This document shows positions 52,546 through 64,000 of a stretch of DNA of 64,000 bases, piece after piece. The position numbers and the translations under genes are program-made. Every line of letters starts with the position of its first letter. The first letter of the stretch is position 1. The DNA is from Cryptomeria japonica (lineage: Eukaryota; Streptophyta; Pinopsida; Cupressales; Cupressaceae). A model generated the notes under the pieces. It made no database searches and had not been told where the DNA came from. It worked only from the letters and a program-made list of their open reading frames with translations. The stretch lies in the NCBI RefSeq assembly GCF_030272615.1, contig NC_081410.1, positions 140,636,849 through 140,700,848 on the forward strand, read 5' to 3'.

Positions 52546-53457
52546 GGGTCAAAGTCAAACAAACATTTTGTCTTTCATGATTGTCAAAGGTTAAATTAAA
52601 ACAAACTTTCAAAAAGTGCTCATAATCAACTTGGGTTTTCAAAATCAACAACATATAACTCAAAACGCAATCCAAACAAAGGTCCAAATTTGTCCAAGTA
52701 TTCATCCAACATTTGAACATGGTTGTCAACACATTGAATGTCTTTGTTCCAAAATTCATGTCACTTTAGGCTAGGTTTTGCATAGTCCCACTTAGGTCCT
52801 AAGGCATATTGTCATTTCCTTTCATTTTAGTCCTTTTCATTGCAAGCGTCCTCATTTTGCACTTAGGTCCAAGATCATTTTCCCTAAGTTTGCATTTCAT
52901 TGTCATATCCAAGACAGATTTCCATTTAGGTTGCATAGGTTGCATTTTGCATATTCCAAGTCATTGTTCTTCGCATTATCCTTATCATTGTATTTTCATA
53001 TCATATCCTTAGAAAATTTTCATGTCATATCCTAAGTCATTGTCATAATCATTGCCTTCTTGCATGTAGTCTCAAAAACTAGGTTTTTTCATACTTGAGT
53101 AATCCAAATCTTTGAATAAACCCTAAGTCATTGTTAGGAAGTCTAGGCCTTATCAAACTTTTGTCTTTTTGTCATCAATATCATTTGGTCAAACCTAGCT
53201 TAGTATCCAAGCATATAGGGGAGACATTGTCATTTTATCCTTTTGTCACTTGGTCCTTTTGTCCTTTGAGGTCTAGACATCATTTCAATTTCCTAAAGGT
53301 CTTATTTTTAGAATTGCATTTATGAGTTTGTCAAAATCTTTAAAAAACAACAAAAATATAGGTTGCATTCTTGCCATAGATTGCATTTTTGTCTATTTAG
53401 TTTGCTTTTAGTTGCATATCATACATCATCCTTGAAAAATTCCATTTTCATAGTGAC

Positions 53458-56400
53458 ATGCCTGTTGAAACAAGGTCAAAATCTAAGAAGATGGGTGAAC
53501 CAACATATCTACCCATTGACAACATATCAAACTCACAGTTTCAACCTAGTCAATCATTACAAATTGAAGGTTCGTCAAACACATCATTACCACAATATGG
53601 AATGGTTCAACTTGGACCACCTCCATTATATGAACCAGTGTTTGTACCCATGAAACTCAGATATGGGAGTGTTCCACCAACACCAAGAGGAAATGCACCT
53701 TTCGACTGGAATCAACCGAACCTGCAACATGAAATTCAAACATTACATGAGGAACAAACTCTTTCACAAGGATTTGGTTTAGATCAAGGCATTGAACAAG
53801 AAATAAATCCAAATGTTTTACCAGATTCTTCATTAGTTTCTAATGCTTCCGATGATGTTGATATGTTCCTTAAAGATCCGAAGTTGAAAAAAAAGATGGA
53901 TAAATTCTTGAACAAGGTCTTTAAGATGTTTCAACAAAAATATCTTGATATGATGAGTAATGTGACCTCCTCAAATGCACAAATTAATGTGCAAAAACAA
54001 CAAGGTGGTGAGCTGTTAAGTTTCTCCCCACATCCAAATGAAGAAAATGAGCAACAAGAAACCCAACACACCTTGATGAGTAAACGTGCTTCAAAAACAT
54101 TAACAGTGACTATTCCTCAGAAGTCACCATTTGAAACAATAAACAATCTGTTATTTAATACAACACCTTTAACACAAGATCAAATGATGGCCACACAAAT
54201 ATTGATAGTTGTCCCTCTTGTCCCTCAACAAGAAATGATTCCTTGAATAATTACAAGTGGATCAAAATCTAAGATGCAAGAAAGCTTTACGACTGGAATA
54301 CCTGATCTTACAAATATTCAAAACAATCCTACAATGCAACAAAGTTTATATGTCCCATCAAGTTCAATATGTTTGGCAAATACTCAAGTACCTGTTATGC
54401 ACAATATTGTGACAGATCCTTCGATAGTGGCAACACAAAGAGCCACAAATAGTGGTGTGCACCAACAACAAGTGTTGCAACAATTGAGAAATACACAAAA
54501 GGCACAATCGAATGCGCAAACAAGCAATGCACAACAACAACATTATCGCATCTGAAAACAAGTGGTAGTACCTTCTGCACCATTACAAGTCAACTCAAAC
54601 TTGCAACCACCACAATGGATTGGACAAACAACACAGCAAGTAAATGTGAGTGCCATACCCCATCTCAAGGAGAAACAACAAAAACTACCCAAACAAAGTT
54701 TCTTGAAAATGATGGGATTTACATTGAGACAACAACAATTGGCACAAAGTCAGCAAATTTTGATTCGTCAGCATCAACAACAACATGTGCCTCAATATGT
54801 GCCAAGACAAACAAGTTATCATACTTCACAACCACAATTGATGTCCGTGCAATATCAACAACACCCTCAATTTGCCTCCACTTCCCCTCCCATTCCATCA
54901 TATTTTGAAGTTTCACAAGAGCAATTTACACCATCACCTCTAAAGGATGCATCAAATAATGCATCCTCCCAAGGATTGTTTTCCATAGAAATATATGCTA
55001 ATCAATTCATTTATACAAATCCCTTGTACTATTTGGAAATGCAAGATTTAATACCATCAAATGCTTCTCTTTTCGAAAGTCCCATTCAAATTCCATCCCC
55101 TTCATGCCAAAGCATTAATCCCTTGCCAAAATCCCCCATGCATATCCAAAGTCCAACCCCATGTCAAGAGGATAATTTAGAGCATGAAGAAACGTGTCTT
55201 AAAATAGATCAAGATCAAGATCTTGAAACCTTATCATCCCATCCAATTGTTGACCAGGACCCCATGTTCCCAGACACTCGTGATGATTCCCCTATTCTTG
55301 TCCATCCTATCCAAAGTCCTATTGACACTCCATTCCTTGAGAAAGATCAAGATATCCCAGTCCATCCAATCCCAAATGATCCCATTCCATTTCATGAAAA
55401 AAATGTCCTTTCAAATCCCATTAACATTCCAGATATCCTTTCCATCCTTTCCGATGATCCCATTAAAATTCAAGAGCAAAGCACCTTTAAAGAGGATTCC
55501 AATGATCTTCCTCCTTGTCAAGATCAAATTATTCCTTTAAATCCTCCACAAGATCCTTTTATTCCTCCATCTCCTTGTCTTAATGCTCCATATACACTAC
55601 AAGATCGCATTCCTTTTGATGATCCCATTATTTCTCCCATTCCATCTCTTGAAGAGCCTATCATTGAACCATGTCCACTACACAATCATAGTCCCCCTTG
55701 TGATCCTAATCCCCCTCATGATTCTAATGTGTCAGTGCAAGATGTTCATGAACCCTCGACATGCATAATGGGTTCTTCCACTTTGGTGCAATCCGATCCA
55801 CTTCAAGATCTCATTATTTCTCTCATATCATATCCACCTCATAATGGACTCGCATCTTCTTCCCAAAGAAAAGAGTATCCTACAAGTCAAGATATTCATA
55901 AAGGAAAAGGAGTAGATCTTCATAAGCAAGAATCCCTCCATATCAAAGAAGATCTTAAGGCTCATGTCTACACAACTCACTCTCAAGACGTTGGTATCCC
56001 TCCATCAAAATCAAAACATATTCCTTCCCCATCATACTTTCCATCCATCTTAGGTCCTTATATCCCTTCGTCCTCTATGCAAGGTCAACAAAGGCACACA
56101 TCCTTGAGTAACTTTCAACCATCCAAAAGAACTCAATTTCATTCATATCCATCCATGCATTCCTTTCCCCCTCCAAGCAATTTGGATGCCAAGTATAAAA
56201 GTCATAAGTCTAGCAATCCACATGTATTCAAAGATCAACATGTCCAATATAATCGACATGTCAAAACAAAGAACAATATGATGTATAAAGAAAAAGAAAT
56301 ATCCAAAAGGCCACAAAGGCCCACTGAGAAAAATCAAGCAAAGTCAAAATATATATGGGTTCCTAAATCCCTTGTGCAAGCAATGCACTCCAAGGAACCA

Positions 56401-56757
56401 CAAAAGCATGAAAAATCAAAAACCATGTGGATCCCTAAGCGGCTCCTTGAAGTACAAAAGCCTAAAGAAACATCCAACTTGGCATCCAAAATTGTTATTC
56501 CTCCATCCAAACCTTCCAAGTCTATTCCTCCACCACCTTCTTCATCCGTTTTGGGCCCTTATGTCCCAAAATCCCTAGCTATTCCTTCATCAAAATCTCC
56601 ATATCCAAAACCCACTCTTCCTCCATCAGTCCGTCACCCCTCAAGGTGTGTGCCAATGTCAATCTTGCCAACATTTCTGTCCACTGAAGCACATTTCTTC
56701 CAATACCCTATCCATTATCCAATGCATATTTTCCATCCTTCCATCCCTTTGATCTAA
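53458..56757 (+). CDS. Gag-start plus long Pro/Ser-rich ORF of element C, one frame with two stop codons
   Basis: From ATG 53458 (M-P-V-E-T-R) a single frame runs to 56757, interrupted by TGA at 54244-54246 and TGA at 54553-54555. Parts: 262 residues with a basic helical stretch (KKKMDKFLNKVFKMFQQKY), a 93-residue Gln-rich middle, then 731 residues. The last part is Gln-rich at first, then Pro/Ser/Asp-rich, and ends in a basic segment with W-(V/I)-P-K boxes. Element A has the same frame with TAA and TGA stops (4119 and 4290). The second TGA in each copy is in similar sequence context (TGAAAACAAGTGG and TGAAAGAAAGGTGG). No enzyme domain is recognised. The frame survives although pol is gone. 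Confidence 0.55.
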
Positions 56758-57010
56758 TCCTTTGCATAAATCCTTGCCTTAGTTTCCATGTCCTTATCCT
56801 ACCAACATCTTTGCGCATACTTTTAAAGGTCATGGTCCATTTTTTTCAAGGCTACTATCCAAAACAAAACAAAAAAGATGCTTGAGTCCTTCTTCCATCC
56901 CCTATCATGTGTCCATCTTCTATTGAAAAAGTCAAAATAATTTTTTTTTTTAAAAGTGAGAAAAAAAACAAAACAAAACAAAAAAGTAAAGCAAAAATAA
57001 TTCGTCCACT

Positions 57011-57072
57011 GGTGAAAACCTGGCAAACAGGTGCCTAGGGCAAGTACCGTGATGAAAACCTGGCAAATAGGC
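57011..57072 (+). ncRNA. Post-ORF hairpin pair (element C)
   Basis: CCTG-GCAAA-CAGG at 57019-57031 and CCTG-GCAAA-TAGG at 57059-57071 (G-U pair keeps the stem). Both are preceded by TGAAAA. They are homologues of 6662/6702 and 35053-35187. Confidence 0.65.
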
Positions 57073-57330
57073 GTCATGTGTAATCTATGAACTTCTTGCA
57101 TACCATACTTGGGGACACGTTTTATCCTATCGTATCCTTTTGTCCTTCATTGTTCCATTATCCTATCGAACCCCTGTCATTACCCTTCATATCCTATTGT
57201 CCCTCATGTCCAGTTTCTCTTTCCACCTTTGATCTTGACAAGGCTAAGGAACATCATGAGCATCATGCATCTTGTTTGCAGCTTTTAGTCCATCACAGCT
57301 TTTGGTATTTATCCATTTGCTTATTATAAC

Positions 57331-58834
57331 TGTAAACGTCTAAAAATGATCAATGCTTGCGGAATCATACTTTAACATTTGCGCATTGCCTTATTTTAGG
57401 GTTTTTACGTCGCATTAACATTTCTCCTATGTCGTGCACTTGGTCTTTATCATTTGCGAGCATCGAGTCCTTCTGCATTCTTCATTTGTCTCGCTTTCAA
57501 ATTTGGTCTTGTCGATGACAATCTTCAGTCATGATTTTGGTCAATCTTATCCTATCACATCAATGTGCGTGCTCATTTGTCATATTTTGACATCGCCAAT
57601 TCGATTTCATTATGGACATCGTCAATCCTAATTAGGGTTTTGTCCTCTTTTCAAACTTGTCATCTTGTGATCGATTTGTCATCAATCGTTGTCATTTTCA
57701 ATCTTATCATCATGCGATCGATTTGTCATCGATCGTTGTCATTTTCAATCTTGTCGTTTTGCAATCGATTTGTCATCGATCGTTGTTCTCTTTTCAATCT
57801 TGTCATTTTGGTGATCGATTTGTCATCGATCGTCGTCTTTCTCAATCATGTCAATTTGGATCAATTTGTCATTGTTCCTCATCAATTGGCGCATTTATCA
57901 ATCAAATCACTTATCAGCATTGGTCCTTTGTCAATCAGAATCATGATCAAATTGAATCGACATCAATTATCTTTTGTCAAGACCTAATTGTCATCCTTGC
58001 ATTTCTAATTCATCTTCTAGGGTTTCATGATTTATTCATTTAACCTTGTTTGTCATTTCTCCCTCTAGGTTAAATGATTTATCTATCCTATGTCTTCTTG
58101 TCACAATTAAATATTTATTTAATTGGCTAACTAATTTCTCCTCTCTTTGTGAATTAATTAATGAATGAAAAATTATTAATTAATTTACCTAATTTTCCAA
58201 TTTACTAATTTCCTAATTTTCTAATTTTCATCAATTTTCAAATTTCCTAATTTCTAGTTCATCTAATTTTCTAATTTCTCCTATTTCTCCTAATTTCATG
58301 GGAATGACATAGCAAATTTGTCATAATTTGTCATCATTGTCAATCAATCAATTTTGACATAGCAATTTGTCATAATTGTCAATCAATCAATTTTGCATAG
58401 AAAGTGTCAATTTGTCATTATTTGTCATATTTGTCATTCTTGATTTGAAATTTCCATTCGAATCAAATTCATGCTAATCTTGTCTTTTTCCAATTTGTCT
58501 ATAAATTGGATGATTTTCTTCAATCAAAGGGTCGAATCAATCACGCTTCTAGTACCCTTATGTTGTCATCTCGTCTTTGTCAATCTTTCTTTCACATTAT
58601 ACTTATGCACTTGAAGGTGAGATCCACAAAACAAAGCTATTTGAAGGAGAAAGAAGGACAATGGAGATTTCTGGAGGATACATTCACGTTTGCGTTGGTT
58701 TGCATTTGCATTCGAATGTTTTATTTCCCTTTCTCTATTGAATGTTTTTAGGATTGTCACTGCAATTTAGTTTTCATGATTGAACTAGGCTAATGTTTAT
58801 ATTGCTTTGATGATTTCTGAATTTCCTAGATACA
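57331..58834 (+). repeat. Solo LTR S (1504 bp) inside element C
   Basis: It runs TGTAAACGTCTAAAAATG to CCTAGATACA, flanked by TSD ATAAC (57326-57330 and 58835-58839). Element C's internal sequence resumes in register on the other side (compare 6955-7000 in element A). CTATAAATT is at 58499-58507. It belongs to the same LTR family as its host. A solo LTR arises by recombination between the two LTRs of a former full element. Confidence 0.9.
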
Positions 58835-58839
58835 ATAAC

Positions 58840-60410
58840 TTTTCATCCATATTCCCTAGCTTATTGCAACTTTCTGCCACTATCTCGTATCCTATCTCGA
58901 CCTTCAGTCCATGTCCCTTATCCATTCTTGGTCTTGCTTATCCTATCCATATCTTATCACTATCCATACACTCTTTTTCATTCATTGATCTTGGTCTGTA
59001 ATAAGGATGCAAAATTTAAACATGGTTTCAAAAACCTCTTGACATGTCCCTCATGCCATGTCACTACTTTACATTGTCATATCCAGTCTCTTGTCCCATC
59101 ACGCCATAGCCCTTGAAAATTGCATCCGTATTGTCTCCATAATAAAAGGCCTTTGTCTTCCCTCTATCCACCATCATTTCAGAAAGCCTATTCATTCACC
59201 TGTCATATTCCTTTCCTTGCTAGACACTGGGGGCAAAATCATAAAATCTAAAAAATGTCCTGAAAAAAAATCATAAAAATTGAAAAATGTCCTTAAAAAA
59301 TCCCTAAAAATCATATAATGTCCTAAAAAAATCTCTAAAAATCAAATAATGTCCTGAAAAAAATCCCTAAAAATCAAATAATGTCCTGAAAAAAATCCCT
59401 AAAAATCAAATAATGTCCTGAAAAAATCCCTAAGAAGTCAAATAAAGTCCTGAAAAATGAACAAATTTTTTTTTTCAAAACATCAAAATCCAAAAACAAT
59501 TCCTTTGGCATTTTGCATTTTGTCAATAAATGGTACCCTCTATGCATAGACAGATCGCTGAGCATACATCCAATGACAATCGATCAAACATTTGTGTAGA
59601 CAACAAATAGATAACATGTTACAACACTGCGCTTTACTAAAATCATGCGTTAACAGATGAATTTTTCAATCAAACCAGACATTCAAACTGATCAAAATTG
59701 TCATATCAATCAATCAAAATCAATATCATTTGTCCTTGTTACTATTATCATGGGTCTTATACAAGGTGGGGTATACTCGAAACCAGACTGTGTCCTATCT
59801 TAGACGAGGTACCACATTCCTTGGAACCAAACAGCATGATCATTCTTGTGTTCCACTTTTGATAATGACGATCAGAATGTTTGTTTGACTTGGTTGAATT
59901 TGTGAGTCTTATCTTTTTACTGATTTATCTTTGGCTTCAATCATGTTCCTATGTTGCTCGAGGATGTCACTGAGTGATTTAGAGTGACCGGGATAGTTCA
60001 TGGTCCCCTTTCCTTTTTTGTTGTTTATCGAATGTTTGTTACAAACTGGGGCAACTATATCATTGGGTGTCTATGATAAGTGCGTTCACTTTGTGAATGT
60101 TGCACATACCTCAACCCTTGATGTATGCACCCTAGGATGCTTCACTCATTCCTTGTGTGCGATGTGTCTATCTTTTGCAAAAGGGGTTGTGTTCTAGCTC
60201 TGGCCTTCAATGCCATGATGCTCTACATCCACTTTGCTACATTAAATAAAGGTTCTCACCTACTTATGTGCATTTGTGAAAGCAAGTTTTCCTTCATCTC
60301 TAACTATCCTTTGTCTAATTTCTTCTTACTAACATTTCTTCCATCAGTCTTGGCAGTCCGTTCAAACCTATCATCTTCTATCATTCTTATTAATCAATTG
60401 GCCTCTTTTC
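58840..60410 (+). other. 3' noncoding region of element C
   Basis: There is no gene. It holds the A-rich TGTCCTGAAAAAA array (59250-59460) and the block 59745-59820 conserved with 7800-7880 (TATACTCGAAACCAGACTG). The segment matching 8060-8280 runs to about 60340. Relative to element A the PMD relic and the motif array are missing, with the deletion junction near 60345. Confidence 0.65.
59250..59460 (+). repeat. A-rich tandem repeat, unit about 38 bp
   Basis: Five to six units of AATGTCCTGAAAAAAATCCC followed by TAAAAATCAAAT occur. It is the more regular homologue of 7375-7620. Confidence 0.85.
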
Positions 60411-60417
60411 TAGATGT

Positions 60418-60531
60418 TTCCGACCAATTCCTCAAGGGGGCATGCATATGTCATTGTTATTGTCTGGGGCATTTCCAATATTGTTCTTTGAAACAACGCT
60501 TAGAATCGCATTGTCTCAAAGAGGGGCAAAA
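60418..60531 (+). promoter_or_regulatory. Pre-LTR hairpin and polypurine tract of element C
   Basis: CCTCAAGGGGGCATGC and CTGGGGCA precede a stem-loop at 60486-60521 (CTTTGA-A-ACAA with TTGT-C-TCAAAG). The PPT is AAAGAGGGGCAAAA at 60518-60531. Confidence 0.85.
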
Positions 60532-61997
60532 TGTAGACGTCTAAAAATGGTCAACGCTTGCGGAGTCATACTTTAACATTTGTGCATTGCCTTATTTTAG
60601 GGTTTTTGCATCGCATTAACATTTCTTCTATGTTGCGCACTTGGTCATCATCATTTATGAGCATTCAGTCCTTCTTCTGCATTCCTCATTTTTCTCATTT
60701 TTGAATTAGGTCTTGTCGATAGCAATCTTCAGTCATGATTTTGGTCAATCTTTGTCCTTGTCAATCTCGTCATTTTGCGATCGATTCATCATCGATCCTT
60801 GTCCTTGTCAATCTCATCATTTTGTGATCGATTCGTCATCGATCCTTGTCCTTGTCAAATCACGTCATTATTGTGATCGATTCATCATTGATCCTTGTCC
60901 TTGTCAATCATGTCAATTTCAATCAATTAGTCATTGTTCCTCATCAATTGGCGCCTATCAATTTGGTCTCTTTACCAATCTTGGTCAATTCATCAACCAA
61001 TCTCAATCGTTGGTCTCTTTATCAATCTTGGTCAATTTGTGAACCAATCTCAATCATTTATCAACATTGGTCCTTTGTGAGTCTGAATCATGATCAAATC
61101 GACCCTACATCAATTATCTTTTGTCAAGACCTAATTGTTGTCCTTGCATCTCTCATTCATCTTCTAGGGTTTTATGATTTATTCATTTAATCTTGTTTAT
61201 CATTTTCCCTCTAGGTTAAATAATTTATTTATTTATCCTAAGTCTTCTTGTCACAATTAAATATTTATTTAATTGGCTAATTAATTCTCCCTCTTTTTGT
61301 GAATTAATTAATGAATGAAAAATTATTAATTAATTTACCTAATTTTCTAATTTTTGATTTCCTAATTTCCAATTCATCATTTCTAACCTAATTTTCTATT
61401 TTCTCCTATTTTTCTAATATTTCCCTTAATTTCATGGGAATGACATAGCAATCTTGTCAATTTTTTCATAATTTGTCAATCAATCAATTTTGCATAGCAA
61501 TCTTGTCAATTTTGTCATAATTTGTCTAATCAATCAATCTTGCATAGAAAGTGTCAATTTTGTCATATTTGTCATTCCTGATTTGAAATTTCCTTTCAAA
61601 TCTCTTCATGCTAATCTTGTCATCTCTCCAATTTGTCTATAAATTGGATGAGTTTCTTCAATTAATGGCATTATCGAAACTAATCACATTTTTAGAGAAT
61701 CAATCACGCTTCTAGTATCCTTGCGCTGCCATTTCATCTTGTCAATCTTGCTTTCATACTATGCCTTTGCATTTGTAGGTGAGATCCATAAACAAAGAAA
61801 TTTGAAGGAGAAAGAAGGACAATGGAGAATTATGGAGGAGATATTCGCGTTTGTAATGGTTTGCATTTGGTTTGATTATCTTGTCTTCATATCTCTATTG
61901 AATGTTTTTAGGATTTCTTTTCATTGCAATTCTAGTTTTTGTGATTGAGCTAGTTTAATATCTATTTGCTTTGATGAATTTCAAATTCCTATCTACA
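60532..61997 (+). repeat. 3' LTR of element C (1466 bp)
   Basis: It starts TGTAGACGTCTAAAAATGG and ends TATCTACA. CTATAAATT is at 61637-61645. It aligns along its full length with 50033-51488. Confidence 0.9.
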
Positions 61998-62875
61998 GTT
62001 GGCAATTGGCACTCATTGGAATCATATATTGTCATTGATGGCAACAAGATTCTATTGAAGGCATATATCAGCATTTGGAGGCATACACTAGTGGATACCG
62101 GTATTGAATATTCAGGATCATCACCAGCACTGGCATCGGCATCCAGCACTTCTATGAAGCTGACATCAGTTTGGGATCCAATAGGTTTTATTTATAAAAT
62201 CATTTTTTAATTATTGCATAAGGGCTGACATTGAATATCTTTTGTATTGTATGCCAACATAAGGCATATTTTTTGTAAGGGTATATAAGTCATTCTGTTA
62301 GGTCATTTTGATATAGGATAATGTATATGAAAAGGAAAGAAGATCTGTGTAATGTGAAGGATATGTATGTAGGTCATTTATATGCGAATGTAATATCATG
62401 CTATGATCGGTAGATGGTTTGTAAAGAATTCTTGGAGGAAAGGAGATACCAGTAGAAGGATTCAAAGTTTATGAACCGGAACTCTTTTTGGAAGCATTTT
62501 GTGAGTTCACCAGTACTGTTTTATTTCAGCAAAAGCTTGTAGTCAGTGAGACTCTCATGTGTTGAGCAATGTCCTCTAGGCAGTGTGCCTTCCTGCATGT
62601 GCGGGCCCCCATGCTATGTAATATATTTCATATGGCCAATGAATTGATATTGTGGGTCACAAATCCCACCGTGGTTTTTCCTCTTTGAGTTTTTCCATGT
62701 ATAAATTCGGTGTGTTATGGTGTTCATTCATGTGGCTAGTTTATTTACTTCATGTTATATGTTTCTTCATTTACCGGTTTATATGTGTATGTTATTAAAG
62801 GTTAAAATCTTCTGTTACTGGCAAAACACTGATTCACCCCCCTCTCAGTGTTCTTGGGCTCATTGTATTCCAACA
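61998..62875 (+). repeat. 3' LTR of element D, remainder
   Basis: TSD GTTGG (61998-62002) of element C is followed by CAATTGGCACTCATTGG and the rest of the LTR to ..TTGTATTCCAACA at 62875. It aligns with 17090-17252 plus 41046-41790, with several small deletions and substitutions. Confidence 0.85.
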
Positions 62876-64000
62876 AATGAAACACAAATACAACAACACA
62901 AGGACTAGAATAATACATAACACAGGATACCAGAGGCTTCCACAACACCACATAGGATAGGGCACTAGGCTACAACTAGGGAAGAGTGTCATCACATGGC
63001 ATCAACATGAGTTATCTTGGTGATCTTACCCTCCAAATTATAGACACCAATTCCTAATTGACTACACATGTGGAATTGAACAATGCTTCCATGGAGGCAA
63101 GGAAGTTTGATGTGCCATACAGGCCTTCCCAATCTCATCTTGAGTCTAAACAAGCACTCCAAGCCATGAGTGGGGTACCAATATTTATATTATTAATGTG
63201 TGTTTTACCAACCCCTTAATTCATTTAATTTAATGTTTTCAGTTGATTGATCCAACTCTTAACAAGATCTCCTAGCAATCATTTTAGGGACCTGACACCC
63301 ACTTGAGAGCCACTCCCCCTAGCTTGCACCTAGACACCACTAACCTATGGGTACAACAAAGAGGATCACAACAACCTCATAAAATCCATGATACACGTAA
63401 TGATTCACCACAACCTCATCTCACAAGAAATATCTCATAAATTAAAATAGAACTTCCATAAGATCCCAACCAACAAAAGGGTTATGTCTTGAATCCACTT
63501 ACTCATAATCATCAAAGCATGGGATTGGGCCTATGATCACCAATCCAAATCCAAATATCCACACATAAATCAGACCTTACAAACAATATTTCATGAAGAA
63601 CCATACAAAACACATCAAATTGGTTCTATACCAAAATCTAAACCATAATTTACTTTCTGATCAACATATCATTCATTTATCCAATTGCTCTCAAGGCATA
63701 TTCATGAATGCAAAATCAATGAATAATAATGAATGAACACATGAAACTAACAGGAGATACATGATTCATGAATCTGTCTCAAAACAATCATACAACCTTT
63801 GGAAATGCATAAGAGAAGTTTACAAACCCAAGAACTAGCCTCTAGACTAACACGGGCTCCTAAAAACTAGTTTGGGGGTCAAACTAGGGTTTCTACACAT
63901 TTAACAATGAAACTACACTTTTTCAACATCTTTTGGTGCATTTGCACTCTCTTTTAGCACTTTTGAAACAAAAATGGGATAGAGACCCATGGTTGACTTT
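62876..64000. other. Right flank of element D, unassigned
   Basis: AATGA at 62876-62880 closes the TSD of D. Beyond it the sequence is AT-rich with no long open frame, no LTR end and no RNA gene I can recognise. Together with 17023-17078 it is the oldest DNA in the window and may belong to a further decayed element. Confidence 0.6.

Larger units (their letters stand above)
51510..53457 (+). promoter_or_regulatory. 5' leader of element C
   Basis: A noncoding leader of 1.9 kb holds a GCGCCTGTGT array (51603-51745), then the block conserved with B (52075-52545). A stretch of TAGGTC/TTGCAT-type words follows (52760-53450), which element A also keeps from about 3160. No gene is supported. Confidence 0.7.
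50033..61997 (+). mobile_element. Element C: full-length non-autonomous Tat-related LTR element (11,965 bp with nested solo LTR)
   Basis: TSD GTTGG on both sides. LTRs at 50033-51488 (1456 bp) and 60532-61997 (1466 bp) differ at a few positions per 100 bp. The PBS is at 51492-51508 and a long ORF region at 53458-56757. Solo LTR S is at 57331-58834 and the PPT at 60518-60531. No pol is present. It has lost the antisense PMD segment that element A still shows. It shares its leader block, post-ORF hairpins and pre-LTR block with autonomous element B. Confidence 0.9.
17084..62875 (+). mobile_element. Element D: non-autonomous Ty1/copia-like LTR element, split by nested insertions
   Basis: TSD AATGA (17079-17083 and 62876-62880). 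The 5' LTR is 17084-17252 plus 41046-41790. The PBS is at 41791, with gag at 41866-42878 and a second ORF in pieces (43345-43563 and 46826-49729). The PPT is at 50013-50026. The 3' LTR is 50027-50032 plus 62003-62875. Without elements E, G and C it is about 6.8 kb. There is no protease, integrase or RT. The tRNA-iMet PBS, CCHC gag and GGGGGAGA-type PPT preceding TGTTGG LTRs are usual in the copia superfamily (Sirevirus-like), so the class is an inference. LTR divergence is visible (several differences per 100 bp), the highest among the complete elements, as expected for the outermost host. Confidence 0.85.

Noticed and set aside
57331-58834. A third full-length element inside C
   Set aside because: Only one LTR lies between the ATAAC duplications and host sequence resumes in register, so it is a solo LTR.
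62876-64000. A host gene to the right of element D
   Set aside because: There is no long frame, splice pattern or recognisable protein in either strand.

Overview
This window is nuclear DNA from a large-genome plant. My best guess is a gymnosperm, because of Tat/Ogre-type Ty3/gypsy elements carrying a plant mobile domain (PMD) gene, very long AT-rich LTRs and dense nesting. I cannot name the species. I see no ordinary host gene, rRNA or tRNA gene. Nearly all of the 64 kb is LTR retrotransposons, and most borders can be fixed to the base from TG..CA ends, target-site duplications (TSDs), primer-binding sites (PBS) and polypurine tracts (PPT).

Layout. Element A (1-10977) is a tandem, LTR-sharing array of a non-autonomous Tat-related family, cut by the window start. 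Relic H (somewhere in 10978-17022) is an old Tat element with a decayed antisense PMD gene and a 3' LTR. Element D (17084-62875, TSD AATGA) is a non-autonomous Ty1/copia-like element that frames the rest of the window. Element E (17253-41040, minus strand, TSD CATTT) sits in D's 5' LTR. Element B (24333-40582, TSD ATATC) sits in E's 5' LTR. Element G (43564-46825, TSD TGTAT) sits in D's second ORF. Element C (50033-61997, TSD GTTGG) sits 6 bp inside D's 3' LTR, and solo LTR S (57331-58834, TSD ATAAC) sits inside C. The nesting order is therefore D before E before B, D before G, and D before C before S.

Element B is the live-looking core. Its two 779-bp LTRs read identically, it has one uninterrupted 2492-residue gag-pol ORF (gag, zinc knuckle, protease, G-patch, RT, two RNase H domains, integrase), and it has an intact 639-residue PMD ORF on the opposite strand between pol and the 3' LTR. 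Elements A and C lack pol but share with B the Met-x-(Ile/Val)-Glu-Thr-Arg gag start, a leader block, a post-ORF array of small hairpins, and a hairpin plus PPT before the 3' LTR. They look like non-autonomous partners mobilised by B-type proteins. D and E are a second non-autonomous pair: CCHC gag plus a conserved second protein of unknown function, with no pol.

The most interesting signals are four. (1) The antisense PMD passenger gene is present in three element lineages at three stages of decay. (2) The same GCGTCTGTG repeat arrays occur, in transcript-sense orientation, in the leader of gag-pol and upstream of the antisense PMD gene. (3) Hairpins just after the main ORF keep pairing while their stem bases change. 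(4) Cis-acting RNA blocks are shared between the autonomous and non-autonomous families although their LTRs differ. All homology statements come from reading the sequence; no database search was run.
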